From the NCBI GenBank assembly GCA_017857195.1, contig JAFMDM010000007.1, forward strand, positions 1 to 32,482: DNA of 32,482 bases, in the 5' to 3' direction. The notes under the pieces are model-generated. The model was not told the origin of the DNA, searched no databases, and saw nothing but the letters and a program-made list of their open reading frames with translations. The position numbers and the translations under genes were made by a program. This document shows positions 8,485 to 17,788 of the stretch, in pieces; positions within the stretch are counted from its first letter, which is position 1, and the number at the start of each line of letters is the position of its first letter. Source of the stretch: Methanobacteriota archaeon. Lineage in GTDB: Archaea; Thermoproteota; Thermoprotei_A; Sulfolobales; Sulfolobaceae.

Positions 8485-8775
8485 TCAGTGGGATGGGCCC
8501 CCTTTCAGATTGAGTCCACTTTCTTCATTGTGAGCTGTTGCAGCGCATAATTTACAATATCGTCTAGCACCATCAAACTTCGCTTGACATGCGTCGCATA
8601 TGATCCTTTGACAGGAATCGCATCTCCCCACTGCGAGATTAACCCCGCAGATCTCGCAAGTTGTGATCTGGCAGATGGAACATCGCCCATTTTTGAAGTG
8701 AACTTCGCAGCAATGCCTACCACAAAAGGGACAGATGAACCTGCTATCCCTTTCCCAACAAATTTCACATTTCAA
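8485..8775 (-). CDS. small Cys/His-rich multi-zinc-finger protein, unknown function
   Basis: About 96 residues carry a chain of CxxC knuckles: CEIC, CPFC, HCCEVH, CSIC, CEIC, CDSC, CDAC and CKLC, then a short hydrophilic tail. The pairs could bind about four zinc ions in a B-box or double-ribbon-like arrangement; no DNA-binding or enzyme domain is recognised. I favour TTG 8775 ([10 protein letters not shown]), which overlaps the synthase by 11 nt; ATG 8808 would add 11 residues ([11 protein letters not shown]) that merely re-read synthase codons in another frame. Coupling to the synthase and phosphoribosyltransferase suggests co-expression. Confidence 0.72.
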   Translation of the reverse strand: MKCEICWERDSRFICPFCGRHCCEVHFKNGRCSICQITTCEICGVNLAVGRCDSCQRIICDACQAKFDGARRYCKLCAATAHNEESGLNLKGGPSH

Positions 8776-9841
8776 TGAATCTTCTAAACCAGGCCTGGGC
8801 CTCTTCATCGTTGGGCGCCTGTTTGGGAGGGTGTTTGAAGTAGAACGCTGAGACCTGCTCCAATGGTCCTGCCATTCCCCTATCAATGGCCAGCCTTACC
8901 GCCCTGATCACATCAACTAAAACCGCCGCCGCGTTAGCCTTATCGTCCACTTCTAAACTCATTTCCACTTTCACAGGAGCTCCAGCGAAACCAGTGCCCT
9001 TCACATATATGTACGCTACCTTTGTGTTTCCCAAGAAGGGAACGAAGTCACTTGGACCTATCCTTATCCTTCCCTCACTTTCGATATTTGGATCTTCGAG
9101 GGTACTGGTCACGGCCTTGGTTTTGCTTATTCTCTTTGACACCAACCTCTCCTCAGTCTTCATGTTGAGGAAGTCGGTGTTCCCTCCAACGTTTAGCTGA
9201 TACGTCTCGTCAACGTTCACCCCTCTCATCCTGAAGAGACTTGTTACTGTCCTGTGGGTTATGGTGGCCCCTATTTGGCCCTTTATATCATCACCCGCAA
9301 CTGGTATCTTCTTCTCCTTGAACATCTTTGGGTATTCCCCCTTGGGGTCGCTGGCAATGAAGACGGGGATAGCGTTCACGAAGGCCACTCCGGCCTCCAG
9401 AGAGGCCTTAGCATAGGCCCTGGTTGCCTCCTCACTTCCCACAGGAAGCAAATTCACCAGGACTTCCGCGTCAGTCCTCTTTAGCTCCCTTATGACTCCT
9501 TCTATTGTTCCTACCCTCACCGGCCTGAAGGTATCCACCATGTGTGGCGCCACTCCGTCAAGTACTGGCCCTGCCACAACCGTTACCCCCTTCCTTCTCA
9601 TCTCCACGATCTTCCTGGTTATGTTGGGCTCCTGGAAGATGGCTTCGCTAACGTCCTTACCCACCTTCCTCTCGGAGACGTCAAAGGCCGCAACAATTTC
9701 CAAGTCCGATACTGAATACTTTCCAATCCTTGGAGTTATCAGTCCCTCGGTGTAATCTGGACCCTTACTTCTATAGAACTCTATTCCTTGAACTAGCATT
9801 GAGGCGCAATTTCCTAAACCCGCAATGGCGACCTTGATCAT
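8765..9841 (-). CDS. ino1: myo-inositol-1-phosphate synthase
   Basis: This is the NAD-dependent cyclisation of glucose 6-phosphate to inositol 1-phosphate, which supplies the inositol head group of crenarchaeal ether lipids. The protein has 358 residues: the N-terminal Rossmann motif [11 protein letters not shown], a segment [12 protein letters not shown], the conserved [15 protein letters not shown] catalytic region, then NVGGNTDF, as in archaeal and actinobacterial synthases. Its ATG is about 28 bp from an AT-rich element on the minus strand, so the transcript is probably nearly leaderless. It heads a leftward cluster with the Cys-rich protein and the phosphoribosyltransferase. Confidence 0.95.
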   Translation of the reverse strand: MIKVAIAGLGNCASMLVQGIEFYRSKGPDYTEGLITPRIGKYSVSDLEIVAAFDVSERKVGKDVSEAIFQEPNITRKIVEMRRKGVTVVAGPVLDGVAPHMVDTFRPVRVGTIEGVIRELKRTDAEVLVNLLPVGSEEATRAYAKASLEAGVAFVNAIPVFIASDPKGEYPKMFKEKKIPVAGDDIKGQIGATITHRTVTSLFRMRGVNVDETYQLNVGGNTDFLNMKTEERLVSKRISKTKAVTSTLEDPNIESEGRIRIGPSDFVPFLGNTKVAYIYVKGTGFAGAPVKVEMSLEVDDKANAAAVLVDVIRAVRLAIDRGMAGPLEQVSAFYFKHPPKQAPNDEEAQAWFRRFIEM

Positions 9842-9866
9842 TTAAGCCCGAGTCTCTTGCTAGTAG

Positions 9867-9876
9867 ATAATAAAAA
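9867..9876 (-). promoter_or_regulatory. TATA-like element for inositol-1-phosphate synthase
   Basis: The minus-strand GTTTTTATTA is centred about 29 bp before the ATG at 9841. It abuts the 5' stem of the C/D sRNA candidate on the other strand. Confidence 0.45.
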
Positions 9877-9936
9877 CTACTAATGATGAGCCTAAGACCT
9901 GAGTAGGTGAGGAGGTGGAGCGACACTGAGGTGGTT
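9875..9936 (+). ncRNA. candidate C/D box sRNA (rRNA/tRNA 2'-O-methylation guide)
   Basis: Box C ATGATGA (9883-9889) is followed after 9 nt by D' CTGA (9899-9902), a 4-nt spacer, a C'-like GTGAGGA (9907-9913, one mismatch to RTGATGA), a 12-nt guide and D CTGA (9926-9929). Flanks AACTAC and GTGGTT form a 6-bp terminal stem with one G-U pair. Order, spacing and total of about 62 nt fit archaeal C/D sRNAs. By the D+5 rule the D guide GGUGGAGCGACA would methylate the G in UGUCGCUCCACC; the D' guide GCCUAAGAC would target the second U in GUCUUAGGC. TTTAAG at 9841-9846 could be its TATA box. Targets were not searched; the 9-nt D' guide is short. Confidence 0.55.
9929..9934 (+). promoter_or_regulatory. 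Shine-Dalgarno site that fixes the acylphosphatase start
   Basis: GAGGTG lies 5 nt before GTG 9940 and matches the crenarchaeal anti-Shine-Dalgarno. It overlaps the last base of the candidate sRNA box D and its 3' stem. Confidence 0.6.
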
Positions 9937-9939
9937 TGC

Positions 9940-10212
9940 GTGTTAAGGAGATTATATGCCAAAGTTAGCGGTAAGGTTCAGGGCGTTGGCTTCAGGAACT
10001 TCGTGCTAAGGAACGCGAGAAGATTAGGGTTAAAGGGATACGTCTCTAATTTGCCTGACGGCACTGTGGAGATAGTGGCTGAGGGCCATGAGGAAATGCT
10101 TAACTACCTTCTTCAAGCGGTAAGAAGAGGTCCTCCCTTAGCCTATGTGGAGAACGTAGAGTACAGCTTTTCAGAGTATATTGGAGAATTCAAGGAATTC
10201 CTAATAAGGTAG
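9940..10212 (+). CDS. acyP: acylphosphatase
   Basis: This hydrolyses acyl phosphates such as carbamoyl or 1,3-bisphosphoglyceryl phosphate in the cytosol. The 90-residue protein is standard length. The active-site loop [14 protein letters not shown] carries the phosphate-binding arginine, and [16 protein letters not shown] carries the catalytic asparagine. I chose GTG 9940 (MLRRLYAKV) because a perfect GAGGTG precedes it and the family begins just before this strand; the track start GTG 9907 and GTG 9931 are in frame alternatives. The start lies immediately after the C/D sRNA candidate, so transcript processing could affect this gene. Confidence 0.93.
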   Translation: MLRRLYAKVSGKVQGVGFRNFVLRNARRLGLKGYVSNLPDGTVEIVAEGHEEMLNYLLQAVRRGPPLAYVENVEYSFSEYIGEFKEFLIR

Positions 10213-10266
10213 CCTCCGATTTTAGGGTATTGAAAAGGGGCTCAATAAGATTTAAGATGGGATGGA

Positions 10267-10273
10267 ATTATAG
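10267..10273 (+). promoter_or_regulatory. TATA-like element for the trp operon
   Basis: AATTATA is centred about 29 bp before ATG 10299. A second AT-rich stretch (CAATAAGATTTAAG) lies at 10242-10255 and would fit the longer start at 10257. No attenuator or known operator is visible. Confidence 0.35.
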
Positions 10274-10298
10274 GGGGATAGGTGCATCCTTTGCGCCA

Positions 10299-11573
10299 AT
10301 GGAGTTAGACCCAAGGGAAATAGTTCCACAGTTCTGGTATAACATAATACCAGATCTTCCGCGTCCTCTACCGCCTCCTAGGGATCCTCCAAGCGCGGAG
10401 TTCTCTAGGATAGACCTTCTGCGGGACATTATGCCCGAGGAGGTATTGAGACAGCAATTCACCGTAGAGAGGTTCGTTAAGATTCCAGAAGAGGTCAGGG
10501 AGAGGTATATTAATATAGGGAGGCCCACCCCGCTATTGAGGGCAAAGAAGTTAGAGGAAAAGTTAGGAACTCCCGCTAAGATATATTTCAAATATGAGGG
10601 AGCTACACCAACAGGCTCGCACAAGATAAACGCGGCAATACCTCAGGCATATTATGCTCATAATGAGGGGGTTCCTGCCGTGACCACTGAGACTGGAGCT
10701 GGACAGTGGGGAACGGCAGTGGCATTGTCGGCTTCTATGTTTGGACTTAGGTCCTCAGTGTTCATGGTGAAGGTTAGTTATCAGCAAAAGCCGATGAGGA
10801 AGACCATAATGAACCTCTATGGAGCCGATGTATATCCTAGTCCCACTGAGCTGACCGAGGCAGGAAAAAGGGCACTAGCACGGGATCCTAATCATCCAGG
10901 TTCCTTAGGCGTGGCCATGAGTGAAGCAGTAGAATACGCGCTCAAACAGAGGCTGAAGTACCTTGTAGGTAGTGTGCTGGACGTTGTTCTCCTCTATCAG
11001 AGTGTTGTGGGACTGGAGACCGCTCAACAATTGGAGCTAATTGGTGAGGAGCCTGACGTATTAATAGGTTGTGTGGGGGGCGGAAGCAATTTCGGTGGTT
11101 TCGCCTTTCCATTTCTTGGTCACGGAAGTAAGGCAAAATTGATCGCAGTGGGGCCCTCTGAGGTCCCTAAGTTCAGTTCTGGGAAGTATGAATATGACTT
11201 CCCAGATGAGGCAGGCCTACTTCCCATGATAAAGATGTTAACCTTGGGAAGAGACTACGTTCCTCCACCAATTTACGCTGGCGGATTGAGGTATCACGGT
11301 GTCGCTCCAAGTCTAAGTTTACTCATGCAGGAGGGTAAAGTGAATTGGAGAGAATATGGGGAAGATGAGATATTCGTGGCCGCGAAGCTTTTCTCTGAAG
11401 CACAGGGGATAGTACCGGCTCCAGAATCGGCCCACGCTGTGAAGGCAGTAATAGATGAGGCGAAGTCAGCACAGAGGAACAGTGAGAGGAAGACCATAGT
11501 CTTCAATCTAAGCGGTCACGGGCTCCTCGATCTGTCCAACTATGAGAGCATGATGAAGAGGTTCGGAGGTTGA
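10299..11573 (+). CDS. trpB: tryptophan synthase beta chain, TrpB2 type
   Basis: This PLP enzyme condenses indole with L-serine. It is the TrpB2 subfamily: an N-terminal extension [19 protein letters not shown], the PLP-lysine motif [23 protein letters not shown], the phosphate cradle [10 protein letters not shown] and the C-terminal [11 protein letters not shown]. Length from ATG 10299 is 424 residues, close to Sulfolobus TrpB2. I prefer this start because family members begin shortly before FWYN and a TATA-like AATTATA lies about 29 bp upstream; ATG 10257 and TTG 10230 are open alternatives. TrpB2 inside an operon with trpA corresponds to the TrpB2i group described for Sulfolobus. No TrpB1 lies in the window. 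Confidence 0.95.
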   Translation: MELDPREIVPQFWYNIIPDLPRPLPPPRDPPSAEFSRIDLLRDIMPEEVLRQQFTVERFVKIPEEVRERYINIGRPTPLLRAKKLEEKLGTPAKIYFKYEGATPTGSHKINAAIPQAYYAHNEGVPAVTTETGAGQWGTAVALSASMFGLRSSVFMVKVSYQQKPMRKTIMNLYGADVYPSPTELTEAGKRALARDPNHPGSLGVAMSEAVEYALKQRLKYLVGSVLDVVLLYQSVVGLETAQQLELIGEEPDVLIGCVGGGSNFGGFAFPFLGHGSKAKLIAVGPSEVPKFSSGKYEYDFPDEAGLLPMIKMLTLGRDYVPPPIYAGGLRYHGVAPSLSLLMQEGKVNWREYGEDEIFVAAKLFSEAQGIVPAPESAHAVKAVIDEAKSAQRNSERKTIVFNLSGHGLLDLSNYESMMKRFGG

Positions 11574-12298
11574 GGAAACTAGTAGTGTATAACACTCTTG
11601 GCTTTCCTAATCCCTCCGATTTTACAGCGTTCATAGATGGGGTAAGGAAGGCCGGAGCTGATGTATTGGAGGTAGGGCTTCCGCCCCGATACGCCAAATA
11701 CGACGGCCCCGTCATAAGGAGGAGCCATGAGATTGTTGCTAAGTTTGGCGACCTAAGCGGAAACTTGGGTGAGGTGGCCCGGAGAGCGGAAATTCCTGTG
11801 GTTATTCTGACTTATCTTGAGGATCATATTGACCATCTGGATCAATTTCTCGATTCATTGAAAAAGTTGAACGTGGAGGGGGTCCTTTTTCCGGACCTGC
11901 TTATAGACTTCACTCAACAAATCGACCTTGTGGTATCTAAGGTTAGGGCACATGGATTGAAGAACGTTCTCTTTACTTCTCCATCCGTACCTGACTCTTT
12001 CATAAAGCGTACAGGAGAGATCACAGATATGTTTCTCTACTATGGAGTCAGACCAACCACTGGTGTTCCAATACCTGTTGATGTGGGAGCTCTCATACGT
12101 AGGGTTAGAAATATGGTGAGGTCAGAGCTCGTGGTGGGCTTCGGGCTATCTGGGGATAAGGATATCGTATCTGCTTTGAGAGCTGGAGCAGATGGAATAG
12201 CTGTGGGAACAGCAGTCATATCCGAGCTTGAAAAAGAAGGGGTTACAGAAGGCCTTAAGCTCGTGTCTTACTATAGGGGCGTAATAGATGGAGTTTAG
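11570..12298 (+). CDS. trpA: tryptophan synthase alpha chain
   Basis: This cleaves indole-3-glycerol phosphate to indole, which is passed to TrpB. The protein is a 242-residue TIM barrel, somewhat short for the family. The catalytic glutamate is in [10 protein letters not shown] and the catalytic aspartate in [19 protein letters not shown] and GIAVGTAVI form the phosphate-binding end. The start is TTG overlapping the trpB stop by 4 nt, with GGAGG directly before it, implying coupled translation. In this archaeal form the loop after the catalytic Glu reads [12 protein letters not shown] instead of the bacterial GxPFSDPxADGP. Confidence 0.93.
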   Translation: MRKLVVYNTLGFPNPSDFTAFIDGVRKAGADVLEVGLPPRYAKYDGPVIRRSHEIVAKFGDLSGNLGEVARRAEIPVVILTYLEDHIDHLDQFLDSLKKLNVEGVLFPDLLIDFTQQIDLVVSKVRAHGLKNVLFTSPSVPDSFIKRTGEITDMFLYYGVRPTTGVPIPVDVGALIRRVRNMVRSELVVGFGLSGDKDIVSALRAGADGIAVGTAVISELEKEGVTEGLKLVSYYRGVIDGV

Positions 12299-13328
12299 GT
12301 CCATACTCAATAGAGTCCTTGAGGGGATGCCTCTAAATCAAGAGGAGGCATATCTGCTTGCCTCTAACCTGGTGAAGGGTGAACTCCAAGAGGCCCTAAT
12401 GGCTGGCACTCTTATTGCGATGAAGGTTAGGGGAGAACGTCCTGATGAGGTAGTGGGTTTCGCTAGGGCAATGAGAGAAAGTATGATCAAGGTTTCAGCG
12501 CCCGGTAATACCCTAGATACCGCTGGAACGGGGGGTGATTCCCATAACACCCTGAATGTAAGCACGGCTGTGGCCATGCTCATAAGTCATCTGGTGCCGG
12601 TGGCTAAACATGGAAACAGGGCGGTAAGTTCCAGCTCTGGAAGCGCAGATGTGTTGGAGGCCTTGGGTTACATTGTGGACGTTGAACCCAACGAGGCCGT
12701 CTCGCTCCTCTCAAAAGTGGGCTTCGCGTTTCTATTTGCTCAGAAATATCATCCAGCCATGAAAAATGTGGCGCCGGTGAGACGGGCCCTAGGAGTGAAA
12801 ACTATCTTCAATTTGCTTGGCCCTCTCACCAATCCTGCCTCTGTGGGTAGACAGGTAATAGGAGTATACTCCATGAGAGCCATGGAACTGCTGGCTCACG
12901 CCGCCTCTGATTTAGGATATGAGAGGGCCCTCCTAGTTCATGGTGAGCCTGGACTGGACGAAGTGAGTCCTTGCTGCGTTACCAATGTGGTTGAGGTAAA
13001 CGGAGGGAGGATCGAGTCCTATTCCATCAGCCCCGAGGAGCTAGGTGTAAGTCCAATCTCAGTGGATAAGGTGAGGGTGGTTGGCAACAAACAATCGGCG
13101 ATCAGGATCCTTAGAGGGTTGGCAGGCTTAGATAATGAAGCTAGACAATTCATAAAGATCAATGCGGCTCTGGCCCTCTATGTAGCTGGTGTGGCGTCCA
13201 GCCCTAAGGATGGGGCTGAACTTGCGGAGCAATGCTTCAATGGCTCAGTGGATAGAGTCCAGAGGATAGTGGAGAGCCACGGAGATGTAAGGAAATTTGA
13301 GGAGGTGAAGCGGCTTGCCTTTGCTTAA
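12288..13328 (+). CDS. trpD: anthranilate phosphoribosyltransferase
   Basis: This transfers phosphoribose from PRPP to anthranilate. At 346 residues it has the full family length. Motifs are DTAGTGGDSHNTLNVST (PRPP glycine loop), KHGNRAVSSSSGSADVLEALG (anthranilate/Mg region) and RRALGVKTIFNLLGPLTNPA. The ATG lies inside the end of trpA (11-nt overlap). It is a homologue of the well-studied Sulfolobus enzyme, a homodimer. Confidence 0.96.
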   Translation: MEFRSILNRVLEGMPLNQEEAYLLASNLVKGELQEALMAGTLIAMKVRGERPDEVVGFARAMRESMIKVSAPGNTLDTAGTGGDSHNTLNVSTAVAMLISHLVPVAKHGNRAVSSSSGSADVLEALGYIVDVEPNEAVSLLSKVGFAFLFAQKYHPAMKNVAPVRRALGVKTIFNLLGPLTNPASVGRQVIGVYSMRAMELLAHAASDLGYERALLVHGEPGLDEVSPCCVTNVVEVNGGRIESYSISPEELGVSPISVDKVRVVGNKQSAIRILRGLAGLDNEARQFIKINAALALYVAGVASSPKDGAELAEQCFNGSVDRVQRIVESHGDVRKFEEVKRLAFA

Positions 13329-13902
13329 GGTATGCGGAATAACCAGGCTAGAGGATGCCATAGTGTCGTCCAAGGCCGATTTAGTGGGAGTTGTATTGGA
13401 GAGGTCGAGTCCTAGGGCTGCTCCTCCTTCTCTAGTGAGGGAAATAAAGCAGCACATTAGTGTTCCGGTGGTGGCTGTGAAAGTCACTGGTAGTTTAGAC
13501 GAAATGTTTGCTTTGGCTAAGGACGCGGATTATCTACAAATACACAGAGTACTCACCGCTGACGAGTTGTCCTCGCTCGATAGCTTCCCTCATAGGAAAA
13601 TATTATATGTTCCCGCAGATCGGCGTTTTCTCCCTTATTTAAAGGCAGCATGTGATAGCGCAGATATGGTACTTGTGGACTCCCCAGATAAATCGATTCC
13701 AACTGACATAGAAGTAGCTAAATCCATGGTTCATGAGTGTTCAAGGGCGGGTGTGGCAGGTGGAATTTCTCTGGACAACCTTCATCTCTATATGGATATT
13801 AAGCCATACTTAATCGACATATCAAGAGGAGTTGAGGTCAGTCCAGGCATTAAGGATCATAAGAAGTTGATTGAACTGTTCAAGAGGGTGAAGGGTATAT
13901 GA
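13315..13902 (+). CDS. trpF: phosphoribosylanthranilate isomerase
   Basis: This performs the Amadori rearrangement to CdRP. The 195-residue TIM barrel carries the general-base cysteine in LKVCGITR near residue 7, the acid aspartate in MVLVDSP, and phosphate-binding AGGISLDN and DISRGVEVSPGIKDH. The start is TTG inside trpD (14-nt overlap), preceded at ideal distance by GGAGGTGA, which decides it. The loop normally written QLHG reads QIHR here, a modest deviation. Confidence 0.93.
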   Translation: MPLLKVCGITRLEDAIVSSKADLVGVVLERSSPRAAPPSLVREIKQHISVPVVAVKVTGSLDEMFALAKDADYLQIHRVLTADELSSLDSFPHRKILYVPADRRFLPYLKAACDSADMVLVDSPDKSIPTDIEVAKSMVHECSRAGVAGGISLDNLHLYMDIKPYLIDISRGVEVSPGIKDHKKLIELFKRVKGI

Positions 13903-15194
13903 GGATAATTCCAATCAGTTCCTTTCCTTCACCGTTTCAAATCTTCAAGTGTGTCGAAGAAATAGAGGAGAGGGCGGCCCTACTGGAGAGCGCTGAAGGT
14001 CCTCAGACCAAGTCCAGATATAGTATAGTGGCGTGGGGAACTGAGGCCTATCTCACGGCTGTCGATGGGCAATTAGGAGGAAGTGTATCAGGAGATTTCT
14101 CCTCACTCAAGGAGAAGGTTGGGTCCATTTTAACTAAGGCTACTCAAATGCAAGTTCCGACACACTTTAAGGGAGGAGCCATTGGTTACGTCTCTTATGA
14201 CGTTGTTAGACGTTGGGAGAGAATTAAGGAATTTGCGAGGGCATGGGAAAACTGGCCAGATATGGAGTTCTTCATTCCGTCCAACGTTGCCATATATGAC
14301 CAGGTCAATGGGAAGGTCTACTTGGAGGGAGAGGTGCCAGTTTGCGGAGAGAGAAGTCTAGGTAGTCTCACCTTCCGTCCACTGGATGAGACACTCACTG
14401 ACGATCAGTTCGTTGGAGCGGTGAGGGAGATCCTAGAGTATGTAAGGGAAGGATATGTGTTTCAGGCAGTGCCATCCAAGGGTTATAGATACAGTTGGAA
14501 TGGAGACTTGAGTTCCCTATATTTCAAGCTTAAGACGGTTAATCCTTCCCCCTACATGTTTTACCTTAAGTTCGGCAATAGGGTCTTGCTGGGATCGAGC
14601 CCCGAGACCCTTTTTAGGACCAACGAAGGAATGGTGGAGAGTTTCCCCATAGCAGGTACGAGACCACGAGGGATCGATGAGGCCCAAGATCTGGCCCTGG
14701 AGCAAGAGTTACTGGCATCTGAGAAAGAGAAGGCTGAGCACCTAATGCTTGTGGATTTAGCTAGGAACGACATAGGGAAGGTCTCAGTTCCAGGTTCGGT
14801 CTCAGTACCGGAGTTAATGTATGTTGAGAAATACAGCCACGTGCAGCATATAGTTAGCAGGGTTCTGGGAACTTTGAAGAGGAACGTTAACGCCATAGAT
14901 GTATTGAGGGCCATGTTTCCGGCGGGGACTGTGAGCGGAGCCCCTAAACCAATGGCCATGAACCTTATTGAGCAGCTTGAGTCCGTCAGGAGGGGACCCT
15001 ATGCTGGCGCCATAGGCTATTTTTCTGCAGACGGCAACTCCCAGTTCGCCATAACCATAAGGAGTGGTTTCGCCAATGGGGACGTCTTTAGGATACAGGC
15101 AGGTGCGGGCATAGTTTACGACTCTTCTCCAGAAGGGGAACTGCAGGAAGTTAAGCAAAAGTTGAAGGCCCTTATGGTATCCATGGGTGTTTGA
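13899..15194 (+). CDS. trpE: anthranilate synthase component I
   Basis: This converts chorismate plus ammonia (from TrpG) to anthranilate. It has 431 residues. The N-terminal AALLESAEG matches the LLES element that binds inhibitory tryptophan. The chorismate-binding C-terminus shows [32 protein letters not shown], the HVQHIVSRV strand and [16 protein letters not shown]. The ATG overlaps the trpF stop by 4 nt. Feedback inhibition by tryptophan is likely from the intact LLES motif. Confidence 0.96.
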   Translation: MRIIPISSFPSPFQIFKCVEEIEERAALLESAEGPQTKSRYSIVAWGTEAYLTAVDGQLGGSVSGDFSSLKEKVGSILTKATQMQVPTHFKGGAIGYVSYDVVRRWERIKEFARAWENWPDMEFFIPSNVAIYDQVNGKVYLEGEVPVCGERSLGSLTFRPLDETLTDDQFVGAVREILEYVREGYVFQAVPSKGYRYSWNGDLSSLYFKLKTVNPSPYMFYLKFGNRVLLGSSPETLFRTNEGMVESFPIAGTRPRGIDEAQDLALEQELLASEKEKAEHLMLVDLARNDIGKVSVPGSVSVPELMYVEKYSHVQHIVSRVLGTLKRNVNAIDVLRAMFPAGTVSGAPKPMAMNLIEQLESVRRGPYAGAIGYFSADGNSQFAITIRSGFANGDVFRIQAGAGIVYDSSPEGELQEVKQKLKALMVSMGV

Positions 15195-15195
15195 T

Positions 15196-15774
15196 ATGGA
15201 TCTCACTCTGATCATAGATAATTATGATAGCTTCGTTTATAATGTGGCTCAAGCTGTTGCTGAACTCGGAACTAAAGTAATTGTTATAAGGAACGACGAG
15301 ATCTCACTGTCAGGCATTGAACGTATCGAACCGGACAGAATAATAATATCTCCAGGGCCTGGAACTCCAGAGAAGGCGGAAGACATGGGTGTAGTGATCG
15401 ACGTAATAAGACGATTAGGTCCAAGGATACCAATTTTGGGGATATGCCTAGGTCATCAGGCAATAGGCTATACTTTCGGCAGCAAGGTAAGAAAGGCAAA
15501 GAGAGTCATGCATGGAAAGTTAAGTCCAATCTCCCGGAAGGACAGTTTGATTTACCAGGGGATCCCAGAGGAATTTGTGGCAACTCGATATCATAGCTTG
15601 GTTATTGACGAAGTGAAGGAACCTCTTTCTGTAAATGCCATCTCCAAGGATGATGGGGAAGTGATGGGAGTGCAGCACCTAGAATATAGGATCTATGGGG
15701 TACAGTTCCATCCTGAGAGCGTAGGAACAAAGGAGGGTTATAAGCTGTTCTACAATTTCCTAAACAGGGTGTGA
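15196..15774 (+). CDS. trpG: anthranilate synthase component II (glutamine amidotransferase)
   Basis: This class I amidotransferase delivers glutamine-derived ammonia to TrpE. The 192-residue protein shows [19 protein letters not shown] (oxyanion loop), the nucleophile in [10 protein letters not shown] and the His-Glu pair in [11 protein letters not shown] chose ATG 15196 because GGTG lies 8 nt upstream; the track start GTG 15187 is part of that Shine-Dalgarno and overlaps trpE. One base separates it from the trpE stop. There is no PabA-specific evidence. Confidence 0.95.
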   Translation: MDLTLIIDNYDSFVYNVAQAVAELGTKVIVIRNDEISLSGIERIEPDRIIISPGPGTPEKAEDMGVVIDVIRRLGPRIPILGICLGHQAIGYTFGSKVRKAKRVMHGKLSPISRKDSLIYQGIPEEFVATRYHSLVIDEVKEPLSVNAISKDDGEVMGVQHLEYRIYGVQFHPESVGTKEGYKLFYNFLNRV

Positions 15775-15776
15775 GA

Positions 15777-16526
15777 TTGCCAAGATATCTGCAGGGATGG
15801 TTGAGCGAAGTGGTGGCCCTCTCCATGCGAAGGTCACATGTTAATGTCAACAGGGAAAGGCCGTTATTTAGCCTCTATTCTGCAATTATCAAGACCAAGG
15901 CCAGGGGGCTCACTCCCGTAATAGCGGAGTTTAAGAGAAGTTCACCTTCAGGCTTCTCCCAGGAACGGGATCTCCTTCAATATGTTAAATTTATGGAGGA
16001 GAATAGTGCTGTTGGAATTAGTATATTAACGGAGGAAAAGTACTTCAAGGGATCCTACCAGGATCTTCTAAAGGCAGCGAGAGCTGTTAAGATACCAGTT
16101 CTTATGAAGGATTTCATTGTAACTGAGTCACAAATTGATGACGCATATCAACTTGGAGCTGATGCCGTCCTTCTAATAGTTCGTCTGCTCACCAGAAGGG
16201 AACTCTGCGGCCTCATGAACTACGCCAAAACCTTCGGCCTCGAGTCTTTAGTTGAAGTTCATGACGAATCTGACCTTGAAATTGCTTCCTCCTGTGGGGC
16301 CAGGATAGTTGGACTCAATTCCAGGGATCTAAGTACTCTGACCGTAAATCTGGAGACACCATTGAAGTTACTCCCTAAGGTCGGCAATGCTCTTAAGGTA
16401 GTAGAGAGCGGCATAAGCGGAAGGGAAGATCTATCCAAGTTCAAGGAGGCTGGAGCCGATTCTTTCCTGGTAGGCTCCGCCTTAATGAAAGATCCCTCAA
16501 AGATCAAAGAGTTAATATCTGTGTGA
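15777..16526 (+). CDS. trpC: indole-3-glycerol phosphate synthase
   Basis: This carries out ring closure of CdRP to IGP. The 249-residue TIM barrel has the Sulfolobus-type N-terminal helix (MPRYLQGWLSEVV). Catalytic residues are visible in IAEFKRSSPSG (Lys), LTEEKYFKGSY (Glu/Lys), VLMKDFIV (Lys), VEVHDESDL and VGLNSRDL, with phosphate binding in ESGIS and FLVGSALM. I chose TTG 15777 because it reproduces the N-terminus of the crystallised Sulfolobus enzyme and GGTG lies 5 nt upstream; GTG 15771 overlaps the trpG stop. Confidence 0.95.
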   Translation: MPRYLQGWLSEVVALSMRRSHVNVNRERPLFSLYSAIIKTKARGLTPVIAEFKRSSPSGFSQERDLLQYVKFMEENSAVGISILTEEKYFKGSYQDLLKAARAVKIPVLMKDFIVTESQIDDAYQLGADAVLLIVRLLTRRELCGLMNYAKTFGLESLVEVHDESDLEIASSCGARIVGLNSRDLSTLTVNLETPLKLLPKVGNALKVVESGISGREDLSKFKEAGADSFLVGSALMKDPSKIKELISV

Positions 16527-16541
16527 CCTCTGTTCTGACCG

Positions 16542-17741
16542 ATGAAAGCAATTGATAGATTAGCTCCTAACTTGAATTCTTTATCTGGAGAGACTACCCT
16601 CGTATATCAGGATAAGGCCAGAGAGGTGGCCGCCAAGGGAGTCAAAATAATCAATTTTGGCATAGGTCAGCCCGACGTCCCTACTCCTGCCGTAGCCAGG
16701 GAGGAAGCCAAGTTGGCCTTGGATCAAGGTTTTACTGGCTATACTCCAGCCCTCGGAATAGATGAACTCAGAGAGGCAATAGCTAACGATCTCAGAGAGA
16801 GGTTGAAGACCGATGTGAAGAAAGATGAGGTAATTGTAACGCCGGGAGCCAAGGCTTCTCTCTTTCTGGCCATGGCCTCCTTTGTGGGACAAGGGGATGA
16901 GGTGCTTCTCTTCGACCCTGCGTTCTACTCATACGCAGAGGTAACTAGGCTGCTGGGTGGCAGACCAGTGTATGCTAAGCTAAAGCGGGAACCAAACTCG
17001 GGTTTCCATTTGGATATGCATGAAGTTGAAGCGAAGCTCTCCCCAAGGACTAAAATAATAGTCCTTAATAATCCGAGCAACCCCACTGCTGCCCTCATGA
17101 ATCGTAGGGAGGTGGAAGCTCTCTCTGAGATAGCGAGAGAGAGAGGAATAGTATTGCTTTCTGATGAGATATATGATCACTTCGTATATGAGGGAGAAAT
17201 GGCAAGCGCTCTCAACGAATCCTCTTGGAGAGACTACCTTCTTTACGTCAATGGATTCAGCAAGACCTTTTCCATGACCGGATGGAGATTGGGCTATGTT
17301 GTGGCTGATAAACAAGTGATCTCAAAGATGGGAACGCTCGCTGCTAATACCTACACCTGTGCCAATAGTTTCGCCCAAAGGGGAGCGCTTGCCGCGTTCA
17401 GGGCAAAGGGAGAGGTGCAGCAGATGGTGGATCTATTCAAGAGAAGACGCGATGTTCTGTACACTGAGTTGTCTAAGATTAAGGGAGTTAACTTGGACTT
17501 ACCTCACGCAACTTTCTACGCATTTCTCGACGTCAGTAAGGTCTTGGAGACGGCCGGACTCTCGGTGAAAAAATTCTCCATAGACCTCATAGAAAAGAAA
17601 GGTGTAGTTACCATACCTGGAGAAGTATTTCCGGAAGAAGTCGGAAGGATGTTCGTTAGGCTTAGTTTCGCCCTAGGGGAAGATAAAATAAGGGAAGGCG
17701 TTAAAAGGTTAGCAGAGTTCGTAGAGGAAAAGTTGGGATGA
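16542..17741 (+). CDS. aspC: class I aminotransferase (aspartate/aromatic type)
   Basis: This is a fold type I enzyme of 399 residues. The N-terminus (SGETTLVYQDKAREVAAKGVKIINFGIGQPD) closely follows the Sulfolobus aspartate aminotransferase. Other motifs are VIVTPGAKASL, NNPSNPTAA, LLSDEIYDHF (PLP aspartate), NGFSKTFSMTGWRLGY (Schiff-base lysine) and VRLSFA with the carboxylate arginine. It starts 15 bp after trpC, so it may be read with the operon and serve Phe/Tyr synthesis or general amino-group transfer; the specificity cannot be fixed. Confidence 0.9.
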   Translation: MKAIDRLAPNLNSLSGETTLVYQDKAREVAAKGVKIINFGIGQPDVPTPAVAREEAKLALDQGFTGYTPALGIDELREAIANDLRERLKTDVKKDEVIVTPGAKASLFLAMASFVGQGDEVLLFDPAFYSYAEVTRLLGGRPVYAKLKREPNSGFHLDMHEVEAKLSPRTKIIVLNNPSNPTAALMNRREVEALSEIARERGIVLLSDEIYDHFVYEGEMASALNESSWRDYLLYVNGFSKTFSMTGWRLGYVVADKQVISKMGTLAANTYTCANSFAQRGALAAFRAKGEVQQMVDLFKRRRDVLYTELSKIKGVNLDLPHATFYAFLDVSKVLETAGLSVKKFSIDLIEKKGVVTIPGEVFPEEVGRMFVRLSFALGEDKIREGVKRLAEFVEEKLG

Positions 17742-17788
17742 GGAGAAAAAGATTATGAGCGATGATTAAATTCCCATGGTCCGACCGC

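Noticed and set aside
14814-15215. Leftward 133-aa ORF antisense to trpE
   Set aside because: Shadow of the strongly conserved TrpE C-terminus on the other strand.
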